From NCBI RefSeq assembly GCF_042650885.1, contig NZ_JBHSBU010000001.1, forward strand, positions 1,116,001 to 1,180,000: a stretch of 64,000 nucleotides of DNA, read 5' to 3'. Under the pieces are notes generated by a model. That model made no database searches. It saw only the letters and a program-made list of their open reading frames with translations, and was not told where the DNA came from. Source of the DNA: Chitinimonas_A lacunae (GTDB lineage Bacteria; Pseudomonadota; Gammaproteobacteria; Burkholderiales; Chitinimonadaceae). Shown here one piece after another: positions 57,400 to 64,000 of this stretch (its first letter is position 1; every line of letters starts with the position of its first letter). Made by a program: the position numbers and the translations under genes.

Positions 57400-57710
57400 T
57401 GGGTAGCTTGCTTCCTGCGCGCGAGGCAATGAGGTGGATGCGGTTACAGCATGTCCGTTTCACCGGGCGTCGCCGCCAAGTCTGGCTGAGGCTTAGACGC
57501 CGGTGTTTCAAGGTCCGGACGCGCCAACGCCGGATTGTCGGCAAGGATCCAGGACAGGAATCAGCATAAAATATTATTTATTTCTATTGCTGGCAGCCTA
57601 TATAACAATCATTCGGCATAATATTTTCCAAGTGCATTCTGTCCTTCGCCCAGCCGCCACCTTACACCGTGGCATCCTCTGCAACCCTTCAACCGTACAA
57701 CGATCCAGCC
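57400..57710. other. intergenic region before the isoaspartyl peptidase gene
   Basis: 311 bp. It contains repeat copy 11 (57566-57610) and AT-rich DNA on either side (CATAATATTTT near 57620 may include a -10 box). No reliable coding frame was seen. Confidence 0.45.
57566..57610 (-). repeat. AT-rich intergenic repeat, copy 11 (diverged)
   Basis: Read on the minus strand: TATAGGCTGCCAGCAATAG, AAATAAATAATATTTTATGC. The A-rich half fits the family best. Between the acyltransferase and the isoaspartyl peptidase genes, both plus. Confidence 0.4.
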
Positions 57711-58637
57711 ATGCCTTACGCACTTGCCCTCCATGGTGGCGCCGGCATCATCCGCCGCACCGATATGCCCGCCGACCTTGAAGCCGCCTATCGCACCAGT
57801 CTGGCGGCAGCGCTCGATACGGGTCTGGCCATTCTTTCAGCGGGCGGTCCGGCGCTCGATGCGGTGGAAGCCTGCGTGATCGCGCTCGAAGACAACCCGC
57901 TGTTCAATGCCGGCCATGGCGCGGTCTTCAATCTGGCTGGAGAAATCGAACTCGAAGCCGCCGTGATGGACGGCAGCAGTCAGCTTGCCGGCACGGTGAC
58001 GGGAGTGCGCCGGGCCAAGAACCCGGTCCGGCTGGCACGTGCCGTGATGGAGCGTACCCCGCATGTCAGTATCGGCTTTGCCGAGGCCGACTGCCTGGCG
58101 GCGCAATATGGCCTTGAATGTGTCGAACCGGATTACTTCGTCACCGAGAGCCGGCGGGTGACGCTGCAAGCCGAATTGGCCCGGCTGGCCGCCGGTCGCA
58201 GCGAGGCCGAAGTGCCCGACCATATCAAGCACGGCACGGTGGGCGCGGTGGCGCTCGATATGACGGGTCGGCTTGCTGCGGCCACCTCGACCGGTGGGCG
58301 CACAGCCAAGATGGCCGGACGGATCGGCGACACGCCGATTCTCGGTGCCGGCACCTGGGCCGATCAGCGGGTCGCCGTCTCGGGCACCGGTCACGGCGAA
58401 TACTTTATGCGCTACGCCGTTGCCCACGACATTGCCGCCCGGGTGCGTTATCTGGGCCAGGATATCGCCAGCGCAGCGGGTGAGGTGATGGCGGCATTGC
58501 GCGAAGTCGGCGGCAGTGGCGGCGTGATCGCCATCGACTGGCAAGGCCGGATCGCCATGCCGTTCAACTGCGAGGGCATGTACCGCGCCATGGCCGACGC
58601 CGCAGGGCAGCGGCTGGTGGCAATCGACCAGCAGTAA
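57711..58637 (+). CDS. isoaspartyl peptidase/plant-type L-asparaginase
   Basis: 308 residues, class-2 (Ntn) asparaginase/beta-aspartyl peptidase. LALHGGAGIIRR at the start, NPLFNAGHGAVFNLAGEIELEAAVMDG, and the self-cleavage site HIKHGTVGAVALDMTGRLAAATSTGG with Thr as N-terminal nucleophile after cleavage (about residue 176). GTGHGEYFMRYAVAHDIAA completes the fold. It removes isoaspartyl residues from peptides and hydrolyses asparagine. The ATG at 57711 gives the usual start; the frame from 57669 is longer by 14 codons. It is in the same functional sphere as pcm (damaged Asp repair) but not linked by position. Confidence 0.88.
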   Translation: MPYALALHGGAGIIRRTDMPADLEAAYRTSLAAALDTGLAILSAGGPALDAVEACVIALEDNPLFNAGHGAVFNLAGEIELEAAVMDGSSQLAGTVTGVRRAKNPVRLARAVMERTPHVSIGFAEADCLAAQYGLECVEPDYFVTESRRVTLQAELARLAAGRSEAEVPDHIKHGTVGAVALDMTGRLAAATSTGGRTAKMAGRIGDTPILGAGTWADQRVAVSGTGHGEYFMRYAVAHDIAARVRYLGQDIASAAGEVMAALREVGGSGGVIAIDWQGRIAMPFNCEGMYRAMADAAGQRLVAIDQQ

Positions 58638-58792
58638 GGACCACGGGCGGCACTGTCGTACCAGGGCCAGCGCTTTCGTCGGCCCAGCGCAACACCGCCT
58701 TCCTGAGGCCTCGCGCGCGTATCTACCGCCTTCGGCCGATCTTGTGCAGCTTTTCCTGCGGTACGGCCGCCCGCGCGGGCGTGTACTGGGCT

Positions 58793-58798
58793 TATAAT
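58793..58798 (+). promoter_or_regulatory. TATAAT -10 box upstream of ftsK
   Basis: A perfect TATAAT 31 bp before the ftsK ATG. No clear -35 element lies 16-18 bases upstream (the region is GC-rich), so promoter strength is uncertain. Confidence 0.45.
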
Positions 58799-58829
58799 CG
58801 CAGCCAGTCTTTTCGCCCGGCTCTCTACG

Positions 58830-61781
58830 ATGTTGTTTTTTCGCCGCAAGCCGGTCAACCGGCCCAACCGCCCCAAGGGCGAACCGCCGCTGCCACCGCA
58901 GATCGTCGCCTTGTTGCGCGAGTCGTGGTGGCTTAGCGCCGTGGTCGCCGGCGTCTATCTGGTCATTATCCTTGCCAGCTATACCTCAGCCGATCCGGGC
59001 TGGTCGCATAGTGCAACCCAGGCTCCGGTCCGCAACAAGGGGGGAGCCTTCGGTGCCTGGCTGGCCGATGTGCTGCTCTATCTGTTCGGCCTGTCGGCCT
59101 GGTGGTGGGTGGTGTTCTGCCTCGCGGCCATCCTGTGGGGCTATCGACGGCTCGAACGCATCCGCCCCAATCGCTCGCTGACCCTGGTCGCCTTGACCGG
59201 CTTCAGTCTGATGCTGCTGTCGAGCGCCAGCCTCGAAGCCATCCGGATCAGCCTGCCCAACGCCGACCTGCCGATGGCCCCAGGCGGGCTGCTTGGCATC
59301 ACGCTTGGCAATACGCTGTTTCATCAATTCGGCTTTACCGGCGCCACCCTGGCGCTGCTGACTTCGTTTGCCGTCGGGGTGTCGCTGTTTCTGGGCGTGT
59401 CCTGGCTCGGCCTGATGGAGCGCATCGGCGGCTGGATCGAAGACGGTGCCCTCAAGCTGTGGCACAGCTTCCAGGCCAAGCTCGACCGCCGCGCCGGTGT
59501 ACTGGCCGCCGAGCGGCGGGCCGCCAAGGTCGAACGAGAGAAGGAGCGGCCGGCAGCCGACGAGCCGCCTACCCTGGTCGATACAGTGGTGGAGCCGCCG
59601 GTCGCAACGGCAGCTCCTGCACCAGCACCACCCCGCCGCGAACCGACACTGCGGCGCGGCAAGCGTCAGGAACCGGTGCTAGAACCCAGCGAAGCCGATG
59701 ACGAAGTCTTGGTGGCGCCCGAACCTTCTATCGAGCCACCCGCCGCGCCACAGCGGCTTGAACCGGCCATCACGCCAGCGCCGACGGCGGCGCCCTCCCC
59801 TGTCATGGCCCCGACGCCCAGCGTCGCCCCGGCGCCGGCCGTCAAACCCCCGCCGCCCGAAAGCGCACTGCGTGCCGCCCGGGCCGCCGCCCTGGCGCTG
59901 GCCGAGCCGCCCGCACCCACCCAGCTCGAACCGCAGGAACACGCGCTGTCGTTCGACAATCTGCCACCGATCGAAGACGAAGAGGAAGACCTGGCCCCAC
60001 CAGCACGCCGCGAACCGCATATTGGCCGGCTGACGCCTGTGGCCGACGATAACGGCTTTGCGGAGACGCCACCCTGGGATGAGCCCGACCTCGTACCGGA
60101 ACTGGAAGCCGAGCCGATCAGCATGCCGCCCTTGAGCGCGCCGCTGCCGCCCGTGCCGGTGACGCCCTTTGTTTCGCCCACGCTGATCCCACCGCCGCCC
60201 GTGCTGCCCCGGCTCGCCCCGCAACGGCTGCCGCCGGCCCCGGCCACCATCGAAGTGACGCTGCCGCCGCTGCGGCTTGAGCCGGACCGGGCGGCCGAAC
60301 TGCCGGCACTCGATCTGCTGGCACCGCCACCCGCCACCCAGGAGATCGTCAGCCCCGAAACCCTCGACGCCACCGCTGCCCTGATCGAGCGCAAGCTGGC
60401 CGAATTCGGGGTCGAGGTCAAAGTGGTCCACGCCTTCCCCGGTCCCGTGATCACCCGCTACGAGATCGAACCGGCCGTCGGAGTCAAGGGCTCACAGATC
60501 GTCAATCTGATGAAGGATCTGGCGCGGGCGCTCGGTCTGGTCAGTATCCGGGTGGTCGAGACCATTCCGGGCAAGACTTATATGGGTCTGGAGCTGCCCA
60601 ATCAGCGCCGGCAGGTGGTACGGCTAGCCGAAGTCATCGGCGCCCAGCCTTATCACGACTCGTCCTCGCTGCTCACCATTGCGCTGGGCAAGGATATCTC
60701 CGGCCGCCCCATCGTCACCGATCTGGCCAAGGCGCCGCATATGCTGGTTGCCGGTACCACCGGTTCGGGCAAATCGGTGGCGATCAACGCGATGATTCTG
60801 TCGCTGCTCTACAAGGCCACGGCCGAGCAGGTCAGGTTGATCATGGTCGATCCCAAGATGCTCGAACTGTCGGTCTACGAAGGCATTCCGCATCTGTTGG
60901 CGCCCGTTGTCACCGATATGAAGCAGGCCGCCAATGCGCTCAACTGGTGTGTGGCCGAAATGGAAAAGCGCTACCGGCTGATGAGTGCCCTGGGCGTGCG
61001 CAATCTGGCGGGCTTCAACCAGAAGCTCAAGGAATCGGCGGCACGCGGCGAAAAGCTGCCCAATCCGTTCAGCCTGACGCCCGACAGTCCCGAGCCGCTG
61101 GCACCGCTGCCCTTGATTGTGGTGGTAATCGACGAGCTGGCCGACCTGATGATGGTGGCCGGCAAGAAGATCGAAGAACTGATCGCCCGGCTGGCACAGA
61201 AGGCACGAGCGGCGGGGATTCATCTGGTACTGGCGACGCAGCGGCCTTCGGTCGATGTGATTACCGGCCTGATCAAGGCCAATATCCCGACCCGGGTAGC
61301 GTTTCAGGTGTCGTCCAAGATCGACTCGCGCACCATTCTCGATCAGATGGGCGCCGAGGCGCTGCTGGGTCAGGGCGATATGCTGTTCCTGCCGCCGGGT
61401 ACCGGCTATCCGCAGCGGGTCCATGGCGCCTATGTGGCTGATGACGAGGTCCATGCCGTGGTCGAGTTCCTCAAGACCCAGGGCGAGCCCGATTACATCG
61501 ACGGCATCCTGACCGGCACCACGGAAGGCGATGGCGGCAATGGCCCATCGGGTGGCGAATTCGGCTTGAGCGGCGACGGTGAAGGCGACGCGCTGTACGA
61601 CGAAGCCGTGGCCTTTGTACTAAAGTCGCGTAAAGCCTCGATTTCGGCGGTGCAGCGTCAACTGCGCATCGGCTACAACCGCGCCGCCCGGTTGATCGAA
61701 CAGATGGAAAACGCCGGCCTGGTCAGCCCGATGGAACCCAACGGCAACCGCAGCGTGCTGGTACCGGATCGCGAGGCATAA
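58830..61781 (+). CDS. ftsK: DNA translocase FtsK
   Basis: 983 residues. Four N-terminal membrane helices (about 30-180: SWWLSAVVAGVYLVIILASY, VLLYLFGLSAWWWVVFCLAAILW, LTLVALTGFSLMLLSSASL, LALLTSFAVGVSLFLGVSWL) anchor it at the septum. A Pro/Ala/Glu-rich linker follows (about 220-500). The RecA-like motor has Walker A VAGTTGSGKSVAIN near 642 and Walker B LIVVVIDELADLMMVAGKK near 762, and the C-terminal gamma winged helix (about 915-983: ALYDEAVAFVLKSRKASISAVQRQLRIGYNRAARLIEQME) reads KOPS sites. It pumps DNA and activates XerCD at dif. A hairpin at 61792-61825 follows. Confidence 0.95.
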   Translation: MLFFRRKPVNRPNRPKGEPPLPPQIVALLRESWWLSAVVAGVYLVIILASYTSADPGWSHSATQAPVRNKGGAFGAWLADVLLYLFGLSAWWWVVFCLAAILWGYRRLERIRPNRSLTLVALTGFSLMLLSSASLEAIRISLPNADLPMAPGGLLGITLGNTLFHQFGFTGATLALLTSFAVGVSLFLGVSWLGLMERIGGWIEDGALKLWHSFQAKLDRRAGVLAAERRAAKVEREKERPAADEPPTLVDTVVEPPVATAAPAPAPPRREPTLRRGKRQEPVLEPSEADDEVLVAPEPSIEPPAAPQRLEPAITPAPTAAPSPVMAPTPSVAPAPAVKPPPPESALRAARAAALALAEPPAPTQLEPQEHALSFDNLPPIEDEEEDLAPPARREPHIGRLTPVADDNGFAETPPWDEPDLVPELEAEPISMPPLSAPLPPVPVTPFVSPTLIPPPPVLPRLAPQRLPPAPATIEVTLPPLRLEPDRAAELPALDLLAPPPATQEIVSPETLDATAALIERKLAEFGVEVKVVHAFPGPVITRYEIEPAVGVKGSQIVNLMKDLARALGLVSIRVVETIPGKTYMGLELPNQRRQVVRLAEVIGAQPYHDSSSLLTIALGKDISGRPIVTDLAKAPHMLVAGTTGSGKSVAINAMILSLLYKATAEQVRLIMVDPKMLELSVYEGIPHLLAPVVTDMKQAANALNWCVAEMEKRYRLMSALGVRNLAGFNQKLKESAARGEKLPNPFSLTPDSPEPLAPLPLIVVVIDELADLMMVAGKKIEELIARLAQKARAAGIHLVLATQRPSVDVITGLIKANIPTRVAFQVSSKIDSRTILDQMGAEALLGQGDMLFLPPGTGYPQRVHGAYVADDEVHAVVEFLKTQGEPDYIDGILTGTTEGDGGNGPSGGEFGLSGDGEGDALYDEAVAFVLKSRKASISAVQRQLRIGYNRAARLIEQMENAGLVSPMEPNGNRSVLVPDREA

Positions 61782-61791
61782 CGCCCTGATC

Positions 61792-61825
61792 GGCCTGACG
61801 ACTTATACAGACAAGCCGTCAGGCC
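61792..61825. terminator. hairpin after ftsK
   Basis: GGCCTGACG and CGTCAGGCC arms around a 16-base loop, 11 bp after the ftsK stop, followed by a pyrimidine-rich but not T-rich stretch. Possible terminator. Confidence 0.45.
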
Positions 61826-62067
61826 CTTCCCTGCCTCCTCCACTCCCTCGCTCCCCTATTTGAGCGACACCTCCCCCTCCCACCCAACCGTCCGTCAGCC
61901 TGCCGGCACAGCAGCCTGGTCCACCTGACCAAGGCAAGGAGCGCCTGATGCTTGTCAGCCTCCAGCGCAGCGGTTGTGCTTGCACAAGCGGCGACGCTGC
62001 TGACAAGCTAGGCGACCATTGAGACCGCTTCTCATTGCCATAGCGACTGCAACGCAGGAGTTCGCCG

Positions 62068-64000
62068 ATGAATCGTCTGTTCCGCCTCGCTTTGCTGCTG
62101 TGCCTGTGGTCTGTGCTGCCCGCCAAGACCATGGTGAATACCGAGCATGTGCAGGCACAACTGATCGCCCATGCGCCCGCTGGCATTGTTGCCGGCCAGG
62201 ACGTGCGCTTGGGGCTGCTGATCCGGCATCAGCCGGAATGGCATACCTACTGGCGCAATCCGGGCGACTCGGGGCTGGCGACGACGCTTGACTGGACGCT
62301 TTCACCGGGGGTTCAGGCCGGAGAAATCGCATGGCCGACCCCACGCCGTCTCCGGCTCGGCCCGCTGCTCAACTACGGCTATGAAGGTCAGGTGCTGTTG
62401 CCGGTCAGCTTGACCATTCCCGCCGACTTCAAGGCCGATGCCCTGGACATCAGACTGCGCGCCGACTGGCTGGTATGCAGGGAAAACTGCATTCCCGAGT
62501 CGGGCGAGTTCTCGCTGCGGTTGCCCAGTGCCACCCCACTGATTGAGCACGCCGCGCTGTTTGACACCGCACGTGGCCAAGTGCCGCAGGAAGTGCCGGG
62601 GGCGCGCGCCGATGCCCGGGTTGACGGGGCCTCACTGGCCGTGGAAGTGGAAGGTCTGGCCGCTGCCTTGCACGGCCAGCCGCTCAACTTCTTCGCCGAG
62701 ACGGGCGGCGTGATCGATCATGCGGCGGCGGTCGAGCAGCAATGGCGCGCTGGCCGCTGGATAGCCAAAGTGCCCTTGTCGCCGCAGCGTTCGGAAAGTC
62801 CCGCCACCATGGCAGCGGTATTGACGGTCGGGGATCGCTCGCCCGGCACACGGCTCAATCTGCGTATCAGCGGACCGTGGAGCGGGACGGACACGCCGGC
62901 ATCTCCAGCGCCACTTCCCGCCCCGTCACCTGCCTCCCCCCCCTCTCTCCCCTTTGCCCTGCTGCTTGCGCTGCTGGGTGGCCTCCTGCTCAATCTGATG
63001 CCCTGCGTTTTTCCCATTCTGTCGCTCAAGGTCCTGAGTTTTGCCAGGCCTGGACAGGAGCGGCGTGCCCTGCTGACTGGAGGCCTGGCCTATACGGTGG
63101 GCATTGTGGTGTCCTTTGTCGCGCTGGCGGGTCTGCTGCTGGCCCTGCGTGCCGGTGGGGAAGAACTCGGTTGGGGCTTTCAATTGCAGTCGCCGCTGTT
63201 TGTCGCGTCGCTGGCGGCCTTTTTCAGCTTGATCGGCCTCAATCTGGCCGGGGTCTTTGAACTGGGCAACGTATTGCCAAGCAGTGTGGCGACACTGCAT
63301 AGCCGCCATCCGGTGCTCGACCATGCCTTGACGGGCGTTCTGGCGGTCGCAGTCGCCTCGCCCTGTACCGGTCCTTTTATGGGGGTGGCGCTAGGGACGG
63401 CGCTGGTATTGCCGGTCGTCCAGGCACTGCTGATCTTTGCGACGCTGGGCCTTGGCATGGCTTTGCCCTATCTGCTGGCGAGTCTATGGCCGGGCCTGGC
63501 ACGTCGCTTGCCACGTCCCGGCGTTTGGATGGTGCGTTTTCGCACGCTGATGGCGTTTCCGATGTTTGCCACAGTGGTCTGGTTGCTGTGGGTATTGGGT
63601 CAACAGATCGGTATCGACGGGCTGGCGGCGCTGCTGGGAATACTGGTCGCGCTCGCCTTTGCCGCCTGGGCATTCGGCTCGCCCGGATTCAGCCGCAAGG
63701 CGCGCCTCGGCTTTGGCGTGCCGGCGGCGCTGGTGCTCGGGGGAACGCTGTGGTGGGCCTGGCCAAGTTTCGCCTCGCCCTCGACCAGCACGGAGACCAC
63801 TGGCCAGACAAGCTGGCAAGCCTGGTCGGCTGGCGCGGTAGTCAGTGCCCAGGCGGCCGGACGACCGGTCTTCATTGATTTCACCGCCGCCTGGTGCGTG
63901 ACCTGCCAATTCAATAAACGCACGGCGCTGGCCGATCCGGCCGTGCTGGCCGACTTTGAACGACGGCGCGTACTGTTGCTGCGTGCCGACTGGACCCGGC
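62068..64000 (+). CDS. DsbD/ScsB-like thiol:disulfide reductase, 5' part
   Basis: The gene starts at ATG 62068 (CAGGAG seven bases upstream) and runs off the window with 644 codons visible. Signal peptide MNRLFRLALLLCLWSVLPAKT; an N-terminal domain with WHTYWRNPGDSGL and ADWLVCRENCIPES, typical of the ScsB/DsbD alpha domain with its Cys pair; then the eight-helix DsbD transmembrane domain beginning near 63000 (NLMPCVFPILSLK with the first redox Cys, and AVASPCTGPFMG with the second); and a C-terminal thioredoxin-like domain with FTAAWCVTCQFNK. It carries electrons from cytoplasmic thioredoxin to periplasmic partners. ScsB-type rather than E. coli DsbD by the N-domain. Confidence 0.88.
   Translation, partial: MNRLFRLALLLCLWSVLPAKTMVNTEHVQAQLIAHAPAGIVAGQDVRLGLLIRHQPEWHTYWRNPGDSGLATTLDWTLSPGVQAGEIAWPTPRRLRLGPLLNYGYEGQVLLPVSLTIPADFKADALDIRLRADWLVCRENCIPESGEFSLRLPSATPLIEHAALFDTARGQVPQEVPGARADARVDGASLAVEVEGLAAALHGQPLNFFAETGGVIDHAAAVEQQWRAGRWIAKVPLSPQRSESPATMAAVLTVGDRSPGTRLNLRISGPWSGTDTPASPAPLPAPSPASPPSLPFALLLALLGGLLLNLMPCVFPILSLKVLSFARPGQERRALLTGGLAYTVGIVVSFVALAGLLLALRAGGEELGWGFQLQSPLFVASLAAFFSLIGLNLAGVFELGNVLPSSVATLHSRHPVLDHALTGVLAVAVASPCTGPFMGVALGTALVLPVVQALLIFATLGLGMALPYLLASLWPGLARRLPRPGVWMVRFRTLMAFPMFATVVWLLWVLGQQIGIDGLAALLGILVALAFAAWAFGSPGFSRKARLGFGVPAALVLGGTLWWAWPSFASPSTSTETTGQTSWQAWSAGAVVSAQAAGRPVFIDFTAAWCVTCQFNKRTALADPAVLADFERRRVLLLRADWTR

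Overview
The window looks like chromosome from a GC-rich betaproteobacterium. The best guess is the order Neisseriales or a near relative such as the Chitinimonas group. This rests on the surE-pcm-nlpD-rpoS operon, a cyanide-insensitive-type cydA, the paired FAN1 nuclease and iron-sulfur helicase, a MotC-type flagellar motor protein and the general character of the proteins. It is inferred from gene content read by eye, without any database search. No prophage, CRISPR array or rRNA operon is visible. The only insertion-sequence material is a broken IS30-family remnant. One tRNA gene (Glu, TTC) is present.

Layout. 0-5.3 kb: the 3' end of a siderophore-type entA, a quinone reductase, a Na/Pi-cotransporter-like protein, a KGG stress protein, a stand-alone proteasome-like hydrolase, and a decayed copper-oxidase pair (tyrosinase pseudogene plus truncated multicopper oxidase) cut by an IS30 fragment. 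5.3-11.3 kb: bd-type quinol oxidase cydAB, membrane proteins and a thiamine-diphosphate pyruvate-oxidase-like enzyme. 11.8-20.1 kb: NAD(P)HX dehydratase, a histidine phosphatase, a 687-residue TerD-domain protein, an OBAP-family lipoprotein, and a small cluster of an SDR-DoxX fusion with a DUF2269 membrane protein. 20.7-28.9 kb: a secreted pyroglutamyl-peptidase-like protein, an erythromycin-esterase-like/phosphoribosyltransferase pair, and the FAN1/helicase operon, followed by tRNA-Glu on the other strand. 29-34.5 kb: rRNA methyltransferases rlmB and rlmJ, then the stationary-phase operon surE-pcm-nlpD-rpoS on the minus strand. 34.7-40.2 kb: a DMT transporter, then a GbsR/MarR-type regulator heading a run of DCC, membrane, DUF2269 and TIGR01777-epimerase genes, with two similar palindromes that may be operators. 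40.5-48 kb: a Rieske oxygenase, a BNR-repeat exported protein, pirin, a GDSL esterase, a Nudix hydrolase, cysS and a solute-binding protein. 48.2-64 kb: smc, a DUF4124 protein, rmuC, flgA, fliA, an orphan motC, an acyltransferase, an isoaspartyl peptidase, ftsK and a truncated DsbD/ScsB-like reductase running off the end.

The most unusual signal lies outside the genes. About eleven AT-rich islands of 40-65 bp share a common core (GCWAGAT, then GC, then an A-rich GAAAAAATA tract). They occur in both orientations, always between genes or at the very 3' end of one, and most often between converging genes. They look like a dispersed intergenic repeat that I cannot match to a named family. A second shared 24-base motif occurs three times at constant internal spacing. 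Other points of interest are a catalytic Cys-to-Ser change in a secreted pyroglutamyl-peptidase homologue, the loss of the type-1 copper cysteine in the truncated multicopper oxidase, and a 60-codon open frame without a normal start at 40263-40442.
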